Part shown: in pieces, positions 16,585 through 24,810 of the stretch
How positions within the stretch are numbered: position 1 is the stretch's first letter
Layout of the letters: each line of letters opens with the position of its first letter
Assembly: GCA_003555025.1 (NCBI GenBank)
Contig: PWHV01000035.1
Coordinates: 59,556 to 123,555, forward strand
Reading direction: 5' to 3'
DNA: 64,000 bases
Origin: Methanomassiliicoccaceae archaeon
GTDB taxonomy: Archaea; Thermoplasmatota; Thermoplasmata; Methanomassiliicoccales; Methanomethylophilaceae
Notes under the pieces: model-generated
Database searches by the model: none
Told to the model about the DNA's origin: nothing
The model's input: only the letters and a program-made list of their open reading frames with translations
Made by a program: the position numbers and the translations under genes

Positions 16585-18232
16585 AGCCGGCGTCGACATG
16601 ACGATGTTCGCCGCCGTGGCTGTGTTCTACCTGGCGCTTACGGCACTCCTGGCCTATTACGGTTACCGGAAGACGCTGGCCAATGAGGACTTCATGGTGG
16701 CCGGCCGCAGGATAAACCCGGTGGTGCTGGCGCTCTCCTACGGGGCCACCTTCCTCAGCACCGCCGCCATCGTGGGCTTCGGCGGGGTGTCGGGAAACCT
16801 GGGCATGGGCACCATTTGGCTTCTGGCCCTCAACATCCTCTTCGGCCTCATAGTGGCGTTCCTGGTCTTCGGCAAGAGGACCCGGCGCATGGGCAAGAGG
16901 CTGAACGCCCTCACCTTCCCCGACTTCCTGGGCCGGTCCTTCAACTCCCCCTTCATACAGATGTTCGCCGCCGTGGTTATACTCATCGGCATGCCGCTTT
17001 ACTGCGCCGCCGTCCTTCTCGGCGGCGTCAACTTCATCGTCGCGTCCCTGGGCATCGACCGCGACTTCGCCCTGCTGACGCTGGCCATCATCGTCACCCT
17101 CTACGTGGCCTACGGCGGCATCATCGCGGTGATGTACAACGACGCCCTGCAGGGCGGCATAATGTTTCTCGGCATGATCCTGCTCCTCGTCGTTACCTAC
17201 TACACCTTGGGAGGAGTGGTGGAGGCCAACAGCGCCCTGACCGCCATGGCCGACGACCCCGGAGTCTCCGCCGGCCTCGCCGATGCTGGGATGCGCGGAT
17301 GGACCACCTTCCCCGAGTTCGGCTCCGCTTTGTGGTGGACCTTCGTCACCACCTTCCTGCTAGGTGTCGGCATCGGAGCGATGGCCCAGCCTCAATTGGC
17401 GGTGCGCTACATGACCGCCGAGAGCGGCCGCTCGCTCAACCGCGCCCTGATGGTGGGCGGGATATTCATCCTCGTGGTCGTCGGCACCGCCTACACCGTG
17501 GGCCCGCTCAGCAACGTGTACTTCTACAACGAGTACGGCCAGACCGCCATCCAGTATGTGGGCGGGGACACCGACATGATAATACCGGTCTTCGTCAACG
17601 AGATCTTCGGCGGTCATACGCTGGGAGAGCTGTTCATCGTCCTCTTCCTATTGACTCTGCTGGCCGCCGCCATGAGCACCATCAGCTCCCTGCTTCACAC
17701 CATGGGGGCCTCGGCGGGGTACGACATATGGAGGCATATACGCGCCAATCGCAGCGGCATGCACAGCCCGGCCGAGGTGCTTTACGGGAAGGACCGCGAG
17801 CTGGTGACCTCGATGCGGGCGTCGCGCATCGGCACCATGGTGATGATCGTCATCACTGTGGCGGTGGCGTACTCCATGCCCGGCAGCATCATAGCCCGCG
17901 CCACGGCGGTGTTCATGGGCCTCACCGCGTCCGCGTTCCTGCCCGCCTACACCCATGTGATATTCTCCAAGTCCCCCAACGCCCAAGGGGCGAAGTGGAG
18001 CATCGTCGTCGGTACCGTGGCATGGATGCTTTGGGGTCTCTTCGTTCACGGCACCAATGCTAACCAGATAGGCCTAAGGGACGCCCTGTTCGGTGACGGC
18101 AAGCTGCTGCCAGCGGTCACTTGGCCCGGGCTGCCGTGGATGAACATCGACCCGCTGGTGATCGCGCTGCCCCTCTCCGCCGCGGTGATGGCCGCCTTCA
18201 TAATCCGTGACCGGAGGCCGGGCAGGCCCTAG
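16577..18232 (+). CDS. Sodium:solute symporter family transporter
   Basis: A 551-aa polytopic membrane protein of the SSS family (PutP/PanF/acetate permease relatives) with about 13 helices. Family features include YYGYRKTLANEDFMVAGRRI near the N-terminus, the unwound helix region SYGATFLSTAAIVGFGG, the sodium-site-type segment LAAAMSTISSLLHTMGAS in helix 8, and GAMAQPQLAVRYM. It imports an organic solute with sodium; the substrate cannot be fixed from sequence, though closeness to two aryl-acid CoA ligases makes an organic acid possible (inference). It overlaps the small accessory gene upstream. Confidence 0.9.
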   Translation: MVEAGVDMTMFAAVAVFYLALTALLAYYGYRKTLANEDFMVAGRRINPVVLALSYGATFLSTAAIVGFGGVSGNLGMGTIWLLALNILFGLIVAFLVFGKRTRRMGKRLNALTFPDFLGRSFNSPFIQMFAAVVILIGMPLYCAAVLLGGVNFIVASLGIDRDFALLTLAIIVTLYVAYGGIIAVMYNDALQGGIMFLGMILLLVVTYYTLGGVVEANSALTAMADDPGVSAGLADAGMRGWTTFPEFGSALWWTFVTTFLLGVGIGAMAQPQLAVRYMTAESGRSLNRALMVGGIFILVVVGTAYTVGPLSNVYFYNEYGQTAIQYVGGDTDMIIPVFVNEIFGGHTLGELFIVLFLLTLLAAAMSTISSLLHTMGASAGYDIWRHIRANRSGMHSPAEVLYGKDRELVTSMRASRIGTMVMIVITVAVAYSMPGSIIARATAVFMGLTASAFLPAYTHVIFSKSPNAQGAKWSIVVGTVAWMLWGLFVHGTNANQIGLRDALFGDGKLLPAVTWPGLPWMNIDPLVIALPLSAAVMAAFIIRDRRPGRP

Positions 18233-18278
18233 GCCTGCCGGCAAATCTTTTTATTGGCGTAGGTGCAAACATACTCAC

Positions 18279-18758
18279 ATGGTCGTCTGTGCTGCCGTGG
18301 TCGGCAGGAAGCTGCATTGGACCCGCTCAGGCGATGATTTCCTCCTCAAGGACGGCGATAAGCTGCTGTGCACCATGAGCATGCGCTCGATGCAGATCGA
18401 TTGCGTGTCCGAGGGCTGCTGTCTGAGCATCCGGAGGAAAGGCCTGCTCCGCCCCCGTTTGGAGATGAGCGACGACGACAGGTCCATCGCATCGATCGCC
18501 AACCTGGAGGACTTCGAGCCAGAGGTCCGCTTCAACGATGGCACGGTGTACACACTGCGCTACCTCAACGAGGCCAGGACCGCATTGGCGTTTTTCGACG
18601 AGAAGTCGATGAACGTCATGGAGCTCACCGACGCCTCCACCTGGTCGGAGCCGCGCTCGGAGCTGGTGGCGAACCGCGATCTAAAGGGCCGCCTCGCCAC
18701 CACACTCATGACCGTGGGCCATTACATGCTGATGCAGCAGCGGGGCGTTCCGCTCTGA
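18279..18758 (+). CDS. Hypothetical soluble protein
   Basis: A 159-aa protein that I do not recognise. It is largely beta-rich in its first 110 residues (VGRKLHWTRSGDDFLLKDGDKL, VRFNDGTVYTLRYLNEARTALAFFDE) and could be a PH-like or lipocalin-like barrel, followed by a C-terminal helix. The frame is open further upstream, but I choose ATG 18279 because a TATA-like CTTTTTATTGG at about 18247-18257 lies about 25 bases before it, giving a leaderless message. It converges on the ACT-beta-lactamase gene with 4 bases between the stops. Confidence 0.55.
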   Translation: MVVCAAVVGRKLHWTRSGDDFLLKDGDKLLCTMSMRSMQIDCVSEGCCLSIRRKGLLRPRLEMSDDDRSIASIANLEDFEPEVRFNDGTVYTLRYLNEARTALAFFDEKSMNVMELTDASTWSEPRSELVANRDLKGRLATTLMTVGHYMLMQQRGVPL

Positions 18759-18762
18759 CCTC

Positions 18763-20229
18763 TCAACGCAGCATGGAGCGGAGCGACCCCTCCTCCAGGA
18801 CGGAGGGGTCTCCGTGCCCTGGGCAGATGAGGAGCGGACGGCCGTTCTCCTCCTGCCATCGGGCGGCAAGGTCCAGGAGCCCCTCCCTCTCCCGCTTCGC
18901 CTTGGCGCTGTCCACGTTGACCGTGGTCATCAGCACCTTCGCCAGCGTCATGTACTCCCTACTCTCATCGTCGAGGGAGGCGAAATTGATGAGGCTGTCG
19001 CCGCTGAACAGCAATCCCAGGGAAGGGAAGAGGAAGAAGACCTGCCCCTCCTGGTGCCCCCCGAGGCCGCTGAGGGCCACGCACTCCAGACCAGAGAATC
19101 GCATCCTCCCCTTCACGGGGAGGCCGTGGATCTCCCCCTCGCCGCCCCCGACCGCGTTGAAATCCTCGGGAGGCCGGAAATCGGAGAACAGGGAGATCAT
19201 GCGGGTGTAGAATGACTCCAGCATCGAGCCCTCGATGCCCGAGCCGTAGGACCGGTCCCCCTGCTGTAGCACCCTCCATGCGGCCTCGGACATCCAAACC
19301 GGCGCCCGCAAACGGCCGGCGGAGCCGCAGTGGTCGGCGTCAGCGTGGGTGATCAGCACCGCGTCCAGCTCTTCGGTGGTCGTCCCCGCCGTTGCGAGAG
19401 CCTCCTCGAGGGCGGCATGATAGCTGCCGAAACCGGTGTCGACCAGCAGCCTGGCACCGGCGTCGATGAGATAGGCGTTCCCTCCGCAAGGGAACTGTAT
19501 GCAGTGCAGCATCCCCTCCGGGACCTCGATGGGAGCGACATCATGACAACCGTAGGCCACGCTATCGCGCAGCATCTTCCCTGAATCCAGTATGCTGCGC
19601 AGGGCGTCCACGGGGTCCTCGCCCCTCCTCCTCAGCTCCTGGGATATCCGATTGGAGTCGTTGAGGAACTCCAGCAGGAAGTCGTCCTCGCCCTCCTCAA
19701 GCATCGGCCGCAGCTCCTGGGCGAAGCGGATGTAGAACACCGTGCGGTCGAGCTCCTCGCCGGTGGAGCTGTGCTCGAGTATGCGGAGCGGATAGCGGGC
19801 CTTGAGCCCGTCGAGAAGGACGTTGGCGCGGCTGCCGTCCTCCAGCACCACCGCCAGCCGTAGCGGCTCGCCCCGCGGCGCCGTCTCGTCGTAGTCGAGA
19901 TAGGCGATGTTGGAGCCGCTGGCGGTCACGTGCTCGAGCAGGTCGAAGAGGGAGCCCGGCACGTTGGGCAGCCATACATCCAACTTAAGATAGGCGGGCA
20001 CGGGCAGGGCCAGCCGCAGGTACCCCATTCCCTCAAGCTCATCCATCGCCTCGCGGTACGTCTCATCGTCGGCGCCGATCTCGAAGAACACGGTGTTGGC
20101 GTCGATGCGCTGGTCGTACTGGATCCTCTCGATGTTCCCCCGATGCCTCTTCAGGACCTCGGCGGCGCGGTGGAGGGCGCCCGGCTCGTCAGGCATCCGG
20201 GCGACGAAAGCGTATCTATCGCGGTTCAT
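18763..20229 (-). CDS. Tandem ACT domains fused to a metallo-beta-lactamase-fold hydrolase
   Basis: A 488-aa fusion. Residues 1-75 and 80-150 are ACT-like (FVARMPDEPGALHRAAEVLKRH and LDVWLPNVPGSLFDLLEHV). Residues 150-230 are a helical linker. From about 235 to the end is a metallo-beta-lactamase fold: NAYLIDAGARLLVDTGFG, the metal motif THADADHCG (the HxHxDH motif with Asp in place of the second His), LSGLGGHQEGQVFF, LLFSGDSL, and the last His in ICPGHGDP. The order suggests a hydrolase controlled by an amino acid. The ATG overlaps the stop of the small helix-hairpin-helix gene upstream (ATGA), so the two are coupled. The substrate is unknown. Confidence 0.8.
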   Translation of the reverse strand: MNRDRYAFVARMPDEPGALHRAAEVLKRHRGNIERIQYDQRIDANTVFFEIGADDETYREAMDELEGMGYLRLALPVPAYLKLDVWLPNVPGSLFDLLEHVTASGSNIAYLDYDETAPRGEPLRLAVVLEDGSRANVLLDGLKARYPLRILEHSSTGEELDRTVFYIRFAQELRPMLEEGEDDFLLEFLNDSNRISQELRRRGEDPVDALRSILDSGKMLRDSVAYGCHDVAPIEVPEGMLHCIQFPCGGNAYLIDAGARLLVDTGFGSYHAALEEALATAGTTTEELDAVLITHADADHCGSAGRLRAPVWMSEAAWRVLQQGDRSYGSGIEGSMLESFYTRMISLFSDFRPPEDFNAVGGGEGEIHGLPVKGRMRFSGLECVALSGLGGHQEGQVFFLFPSLGLLFSGDSLINFASLDDESREYMTLAKVLMTTVNVDSAKAKREREGLLDLAARWQEENGRPLLICPGHGDPSVLEEGSLRSMLR

Positions 20230-20471
20230 CGTTCAAACTTGTCCGTGTAGCCCTTGTCCGCCATCCCGACCGCTATCTTCAGCATCTTCTGCATGCAGGG
20301 CTCGGCATAGAAGTCCTTGCGCTCGCGGAGGGCGGCGTACATCTCGTCACCGTCCTTGCCCTTTAGGTCCTCCATCGACCTTATGCCCAGAAGGTACATC
20401 CCCTCCGCGGCCTTGACGCTCACCCCCGGTATCTTCGACAGCTGCGAGACCGCCGAATCCATGTCGTCCAT
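20226..20471 (-). CDS. Helix-hairpin-helix protein, Cdd1/pathogenicity-locus family
   Basis: An 81-aa protein with a helix-hairpin-helix core: LSKIPGVSVKAAEGMYLLGIRSMEDLKGKDGDEMY. This is the layout of the small Cdd1 ('pathogenicity locus') proteins, in which a DNA-binding-like HhH pair is followed by a Cys-containing helix (here EPCMQKML). The function of the family is not known. It is the first gene of a two-gene operon with the ACT-hydrolase fusion, overlapping it by 4 bases, and diverges from a methyltransferase gene at 20544. Confidence 0.7.
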   Translation of the reverse strand: MDDMDSAVSQLSKIPGVSVKAAEGMYLLGIRSMEDLKGKDGDEMYAALRERKDFYAEPCMQKMLKIAVGMADKGYTDKFER

Positions 20472-20543
20472 GTTCCAATCAGCGGGCTAGATGGATAAAA
20501 AAGGTTCCACAATACTTGATATACGCTCCCGCCATTCAGCACC

Positions 20544-21173
20544 ATGGACGGCGAGGACGCTGCCATCTGGGACAGGCATTACTCCCGCCAGGCAATGGGG
20601 TGGAGGGGCGAGGCCAGCATAGATATCCCCCTCGCTCCCGGCTCCAAGGTGCTGGAGACGGGCTGCGGCAACGGCAAGGCCGTTGCCGCCCTCCTCCGCC
20701 AAGGTCATGATGTCCATGCCGTCGATTTCTCCCCGGTGGCGGTGGAGTCCTGCCGCCGCCGCTATGGTACTAGCGCCGCCTTCCATGTGGCGGATGTGCG
20801 CTCCCTGCCGTTCGAGGACCAAAGCTTCGATGCGGTGCTGGCGGTGCATGTGCTCAGCCACCTGCGCTTTGGTCAGAGGGAGCTGGCCGCCACCGAGATG
20901 GCCCGCTGCCTCCGGCCCGGGGGATTGCTGCTGATGCGCTACCACGGCCGCGACGACCTGCGTTACGGCGGAGAGGAGCTGGAGGCGCACAGCTTCCTCC
21001 GTGGCAATGGCATATTCTACCATCATTTCGATGAGCCCGAGGCTCTGGCGCTGTTCCCGGGAATGGACTGGGAGCATTCGAGGACGTGGCGGCGTCGCAA
21101 GCGTTACAGCGGTGAGACGGTGCTCAGGTCGACCACGGACATCCTTCTGCGCTCACCGGGCGGCGAGGATTAG
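20544..21173 (+). CDS. Class I SAM-dependent methyltransferase
   Basis: A 209-aa Rossmann-fold methyltransferase. Motif I is VLETGCGNGKAVAAL, motif II VHAVDFSPVAVE, then VADVRSLPFEDQSFDAVLAVHVL (motifs III/IV), and RCLRPGGLLLMRYHG (post-II/motif V). This is the Methyltransf_11/25 pattern of small-molecule methyltransferases. The substrate cannot be predicted. A TATA-like CTTGATATACGC at about 20515-20526 precedes the ATG with little leader. It ends 33 bases before the CobW-type gene, which seems to have its own promoter, so a functional link with the corrinoid operon is possible but not shown. Confidence 0.85.
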   Translation: MDGEDAAIWDRHYSRQAMGWRGEASIDIPLAPGSKVLETGCGNGKAVAALLRQGHDVHAVDFSPVAVESCRRRYGTSAAFHVADVRSLPFEDQSFDAVLAVHVLSHLRFGQRELAATEMARCLRPGGLLLMRYHGRDDLRYGGEELEAHSFLRGNGIFYHHFDEPEALALFPGMDWEHSRTWRRRKRYSGETVLRSTTDILLRSPGGED

Positions 21174-21205
21174 CTTTATCTATCGTTCAGTGCGCTTAGG
21201 CTTCG

Positions 21206-21889
21206 GTGAGCCGTTTGCGGATTGCACAGGCGACAGGTTTTCTGGGTTCAGGAAAGACCCCCTTCCTCACCGCCTTGGCCAAGGAGCTGGGCGACCGGGG
21301 CCACAAGGTGGCGGTTATCGTCAATGACGTGGGACACATCAACGTCGACCAACAGGTTGTCCGCTCCAAGGGGATGGAGGTCAAGGAGGTCGCCGGCGGC
21401 TGCATATGCTGCGAGGTCCAGGGGACGTTCAGCACCACGGTGATGAACCTCTACATGTCTTACAGGCCGGACATCATACTCGTTGAGCCCACCGGCGTGG
21501 CCATACCATGGGGGCTGAAACAGGCGGTGGAGGAGGCCACCCGCAAGAGCGGGATCGAGATATCCCATGCTCCGATATGCACCTTCGTGGACTGCTACAT
21601 GCTCGAGGAGCAGCTGCAGTTCGTGGGCAGGCTCATAGAGACCCAGATAATGGAGGCCGACCTGGTGTTCATCAACAAGGCCGACATCTGCGACGAGCGG
21701 ACCGTGGAGGGCTGCATGGAGACGATAAGGTCCATCAACCCGCAGGTGCGCACGCTGGTGGGGTCGGGCAGGACCGGCCAAGGGGTGGCAGGGATGGCCG
21801 ACATCATCGAATCGGAGGAATCGGGCCGCTACCATGAGGCGGTGGCGGAAGGGATATTCAAGGAGCAGTACGGTGGTAAGGATGAGTGA
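21206..21889 (+). CDS. CobW/COG0523-type P-loop GTPase
   Basis: A 227-aa GTPase of the SIMIBI class. Walker A is GFLGSGKT (residues about 11-18), the family metal motif is GGCICCEV (CxCC), Walker B lies near DIILVEPTG, and the guanine motif is NKAD. COG0523 and HypB/UreG proteins deliver metal ions or insert cofactors into client enzymes. This one lacks the C-terminal CobW_C domain. GTG at 21206 is 25 bases after a TATA-like CTTTATCTAT. It heads a tight operon (overlaps of 8 bases or less) with an unknown protein, a MtrA-like corrinoid protein and a MtrH-like methyltransferase, which suggests it loads or reactivates the corrinoid; that role is inference. Confidence 0.8.
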   Translation: MSRLRIAQATGFLGSGKTPFLTALAKELGDRGHKVAVIVNDVGHINVDQQVVRSKGMEVKEVAGGCICCEVQGTFSTTVMNLYMSYRPDIILVEPTGVAIPWGLKQAVEEATRKSGIEISHAPICTFVDCYMLEEQLQFVGRLIETQIMEADLVFINKADICDERTVEGCMETIRSINPQVRTLVGSGRTGQGVAGMADIIESEESGRYHEAVAEGIFKEQYGGKDE

Positions 21890-22316
21890 TGACCTGAGAT
21901 TGGACAGTCACCGCTCCATGGACGAGCTGGGCAAGTTCTCTGTCAACCTGGAGCTGCACGGCGTAAACCTGAGCGACGAAGAGTCCCAGGACCTCTTGGA
22001 GACGGTGATGCGACAGGCCACCGAGGACTGCTTCGCCGGCGGCGCCGACTTCATCGGCCACGTCAAGGGATGCCTTCTGACGAGCGATGACCGCATCGTG
22101 CGCGCCAACATGGTCTCCATCAGGACCGGCGTGGAGAGCGAGAACCTCCTTGATGGCCGCGGCTTCCAAGGGGGAAGGCTGATGATGCACCTCATCCTCC
22201 ATGGCATATGGGACCCGGATGTCCGCCGCATAACACTGGATGCGATATCGCGCGTCATGGATGAGAGGGGAGTGGGCTATCGCCTGATCCAGGATTACTG
22301 CGAGGCCGTTGTCTGA
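21882..22316 (+). CDS. Unknown protein in the CobW-MtrA-MtrH operon
   Basis: A 144-aa soluble protein not recognised. It reads like an alpha/beta domain with SVNLELHGVNLSDEESQDLL, a Cys at DCFAGGADFIGHVKGCLLT, and LIDYCEAVV-like end (LIQDYCEAVV). The segment FAGGADFIGHVKG contains a Gly-rich turn with His that could be a ligand, but no known motif is complete. ATG at 21882 overlaps the GTPase gene by 8 bases and follows GGTGGTAAGG; an upstream extension of the frame is unlikely given this. Its position between a CobW-type GTPase and the corrinoid protein suggests an assembly, chaperone or partner role. Confidence 0.65.
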   Translation: MSDDLRLDSHRSMDELGKFSVNLELHGVNLSDEESQDLLETVMRQATEDCFAGGADFIGHVKGCLLTSDDRIVRANMVSIRTGVESENLLDGRGFQGGRLMMHLILHGIWDPDVRRITLDAISRVMDERGVGYRLIQDYCEAVV

Positions 22317-22347
22317 GACCGAGAATATGACTAGGGACGGGAGGATC

Positions 22348-23085
22348 ATGGAAGAGGACCACCGCGTGATGACCCCCCGGTCCGCGGTCGCGGTGGCCGT
22401 AGCGGGCCGCGGCCGACCTGATGTTCATTCCTTCCTTTGCCATATCGCGGGAACGTTAAAAACGGAGAAACTGGGCATCGAGAAGATGATCGCCACCGTC
22501 CTGCTCCGCCCGTGGGTCAGGCAACTGGTGGTCCGCGGGCGGGAGGGACTAGGCCATTTCCAGGCTCGCGCGCCTATCAGCCTCTGCCGGGACGGCGTGG
22601 ACGACGACATGGGCATCATAGGCGCCAAGGCGCCCATGTCCTCGCTGTGCAACACCCCGCCGGAGGCGGCGAAGATGTTCCGGGCCAAGGTGGAGCTGCA
22701 CGACCTCATCCATCCCAAGGACTTCGATGAGATGGTCGAGTACGACCCTGTCTACGATCTCGAGGAGAGCTCCCGCCAAGAGTTGCCGCGTCCGTTGGAA
22801 TGTCTGCGGGAGAGGGACGACCCGCCCTTCGGCGAGCCCATGCGCTACAGCGCCCCGTTGCTCTTCGCAGACGGAGATGACCTATTACGGGGGATGCACC
22901 GCGGCGCCTACCGCATAGCCAACGGCATGCTGGGCATGGCCAGTGAAGGGCTCTCCACCACCGCGCCATCCGTGGTTGGCGATATCCCCGGCGTGATCTC
23001 CGAACCGGCGAAGGGCGTTATGGAGGAGGCGGCGTCGGTGGGGCCGTCGGAGAGGATGAGGCATTGTCTTACAGGAGGGTTTTGA
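22348..23085 (+). CDS. Soluble MtrA-like corrinoid protein
   Basis: A 245-aa homologue of MtrA, the corrinoid subunit of methyltetrahydromethanopterin:coenzyme M methyltransferase. The diagnostic core is AGTLKTEKLGIEKMIATVL, RQLVVRGREGLGHFQA, RDGVDDDMGIIGAKAPM and FRAKVELHDLI. His70 in GHFQA matches the MtrA histidine that ligates cobalt. Unlike MtrA there is no C-terminal membrane helix; instead about 80 unrecognised residues follow residue 165. It resembles the soluble MtrA homologues called MtxA in Methanosarcina. I choose ATG 22348, preceded by GGGAGG; a TTG at 22309 or ATG at 22327 would extend it. It overlaps the MtrH-like gene (TGATG). Confidence 0.8.
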   Translation: MEEDHRVMTPRSAVAVAVAGRGRPDVHSFLCHIAGTLKTEKLGIEKMIATVLLRPWVRQLVVRGREGLGHFQARAPISLCRDGVDDDMGIIGAKAPMSSLCNTPPEAAKMFRAKVELHDLIHPKDFDEMVEYDPVYDLEESSRQELPRPLECLRERDDPPFGEPMRYSAPLLFADGDDLLRGMHRGAYRIANGMLGMASEGLSTTAPSVVGDIPGVISEPAKGVMEEAASVGPSERMRHCLTGGF

Positions 23086-23975
23086 TGTACAGGTTCCAAA
23101 GGGAGCAGAGGAGCTTCGAGATAGGAAACGCGACGTTCGGTGGGCAGCCGGGAGGGAAATCGGTCATGGTCGGCTCGGTCTTCCACCCTCGGCACAGCCT
23201 GCTAACCGACCCGCGCAGCGGCGAGGTGGACGGTGACGCGTTGCAGCAGAAAATCGAGGCCGCGGAGCGCAGCGCCGCCGCCCTGGAGCAGCCCCATGCC
23301 CTCATGGCATGCATAGAGCACGCCGGTGCCGCCCACGCCCTCCTCGGCCAGCTGGCCGACAGAAGCGAGGCGGCCATATTCATCGACTCCCCCTCCATGG
23401 GGCCCAAGCTCGCGGCGATGGCGGCGGCGGAGGAGATGGGCATATCCTCGCGCATGGTGTACAACGGCCTCCATATAGAGTCCCCCGATGAAGAGTGGCA
23501 GGCCTTGGAGGAGCATGGGGCGGACACCGCGGTGCTGCTCGCCTTCGACCCAGGGGAAATGAGCGTCAAGGGCCGCATCTACATGCTGGACAACGGCGGC
23601 AGGATCACGCGGAGGGGGCTCATCGACAAAGCGGAGGCCCATGGCGTGAAGAGGCCGCTGATCGATATGGCCGCCACATCATACCAGCAGAACGCGGGGG
23701 CTTCCCTGCGGGCGCTGACCGTGGCCAAGGCCAAGTGGGGCCTCCCCTGCGGACTCGCCCTGCGCAACACGGTGGAGACCTGGCCGCCCTTCGCGGATAT
23801 GGACGAAGGGGAACGGAAAACGTTCCTCCATGTGGACAGCTCAACCGTGGCCCTGTCCATGGCCGCCGGTGCCGATTGGTTCATGTACGGGCCGATAGAG
23901 TCGGCGGAGAGGATGCTGCACACCGCCGCCTTCACCGCCGGGGTCATGTCGCAGGCGGTGGACGACATCCGTTGA
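23085..23975 (+). CDS. MtrH-like methyltetrahydropterin:corrinoid methyltransferase
   Basis: A 296-aa TIM-barrel methyltransferase homologous to MtrH, which moves the methyl group between tetrahydromethanopterin and the corrinoid of MtrA. Matches along the whole length: FEIGNATFGGQPG, IFIDSP, MVYNGLHIES, AVLLAFDPGEMSVKGR, RPLIDMAAT, WGLPCGLALRNTVE and MYGPIESAERM. ATG 23085 is favoured by AGGAGGG 5 bases upstream and by stop/start overlap with the MtrA-like gene. With no MtrB-G genes nearby, the pair is probably a cytosolic methyl-transfer module, resembling MtxA/MtxH, that exchanges methyl groups between a pterin and another acceptor. The partner is unknown. Confidence 0.85.
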   Translation: MYRFQREQRSFEIGNATFGGQPGGKSVMVGSVFHPRHSLLTDPRSGEVDGDALQQKIEAAERSAAALEQPHALMACIEHAGAAHALLGQLADRSEAAIFIDSPSMGPKLAAMAAAEEMGISSRMVYNGLHIESPDEEWQALEEHGADTAVLLAFDPGEMSVKGRIYMLDNGGRITRRGLIDKAEAHGVKRPLIDMAATSYQQNAGASLRALTVAKAKWGLPCGLALRNTVETWPPFADMDEGERKTFLHVDSSTVALSMAAGADWFMYGPIESAERMLHTAAFTAGVMSQAVDDIR

Positions 23976-23991
23976 TACGTTGGGTCGAAGG

Positions 23992-24360
23992 TCAGGGCCC
24001 GCCGACGATGGAGTCGATCATGGCCTTGAGGTCGTCCTTCTTGAACGGCTTGGCCAGGTAGCCGGCGGGCTTGGTGTCCGCGGCCTTGCTCATCATGTCA
24101 TCGTCGATGTACGCGCTCACATAGAGCACCGGCACATCGCTGAATTCCTTGATCCTCCTGGTGGTCTCGATGCCGTCGATGTCCCCCTCGATGTTGATGT
24201 CCATCAGTATCAGGTCGATGTCGTCGTTCCGCACGGCCTTGATGGCGTCCTTGCCGTTGGAGACGGCGGCGGCCACCTCATGGCCGAAAATTGAAACGAT
24301 GGTCTCGATGTACATGGCCACGATGACCTCGTCCTCAACGATCAATATCCTGGATGCCAA
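23992..24360 (-). CDS. Stand-alone response regulator receiver protein
   Basis: A 122-aa CheY-like receiver domain without output domain. The acidic pocket is VEDE, the phosphoacceptor Asp is in LILMDINI, the conserved Ser/Thr in YVSAY and the Lys in LAKPF. It begins with TTG at 24360, immediately downstream of a TATA-like CTTAATTAAC on the minus strand, so it is probably leaderless. The kinase partner is not adjacent; the histidine kinase at 7190-8674 is one candidate in the window. It converges on the MtrH-like gene. Confidence 0.9.
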   Translation of the reverse strand: MASRILIVEDEVIVAMYIETIVSIFGHEVAAAVSNGKDAIKAVRNDDIDLILMDINIEGDIDGIETTRRIKEFSDVPVLYVSAYIDDDMMSKAADTKPAGYLAKPFKKDDLKAMIDSIVGGP

Positions 24361-24471
24361 CAGGAAAGAATGATATTAGTCGTTAATTAAGGTTTCACAT
24401 GCCCGGTCCAGCGAACCCTGCTCATCTTGTCGGGGTTGTTCGTCATCATGTAGCTCAACGGGGTCAGGGCG

Positions 24472-24810
24472 TTGCTGCTGGTCGGCGGCGGAGCTGCGGG
24501 GACGATGCTCAGGCACGCGACCTACCAACTGACACGGTACCGCTTCCCCAGGCCTCACTGTGAAGATGATGGGCGGCCTGTTGCTGTCATGCCCGCTGTT
24601 CATATGGTGATGCGGCATGCGCACTCCACTGTGCTGTCGTTGTCCATGATGACGGACGTGCTCGGCTCCTTCACCGCTTCTTGTCGTTCAGCCTCGACAC
24701 CGTCATGGCCTGCATCGCCGAGGACAGCGGCCGTCAACCTGGCAGCGAACGTGTTCCTCTGCATCGCCGGCGCCCTGGCGGGGCGGGGTCTGGCTCTAAG
24801 GCCGGTCTGA
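24472..24810 (+). pseudogene. crcB: Frameshifted crcB/Fluc fluoride channel relic
   Basis: Pieces of a complete CrcB-type fluoride channel appear in order but in three different frames. LLVGGGAAGTMLRHATYQL (first helix) starts at about 24472. GLTVKMMGGLLLSC, corresponding to the GTLxVNxxGSFLLG helix, is at 24551-24607 in a second frame. TDVLGSFT lies back in the first frame, and FLSFSLDTVMACIAED, corresponding to the Phe-box TTFSTFSLET, is in a third frame near 24676-24723. NLAANVFLCIAGALAG, the last helix, is in the first frame up to the TGA at 24810. At least four frame changes and the loss of the conserved Asn argue for decay. The end overlaps the 3' end of hisD. Confidence 0.7.
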
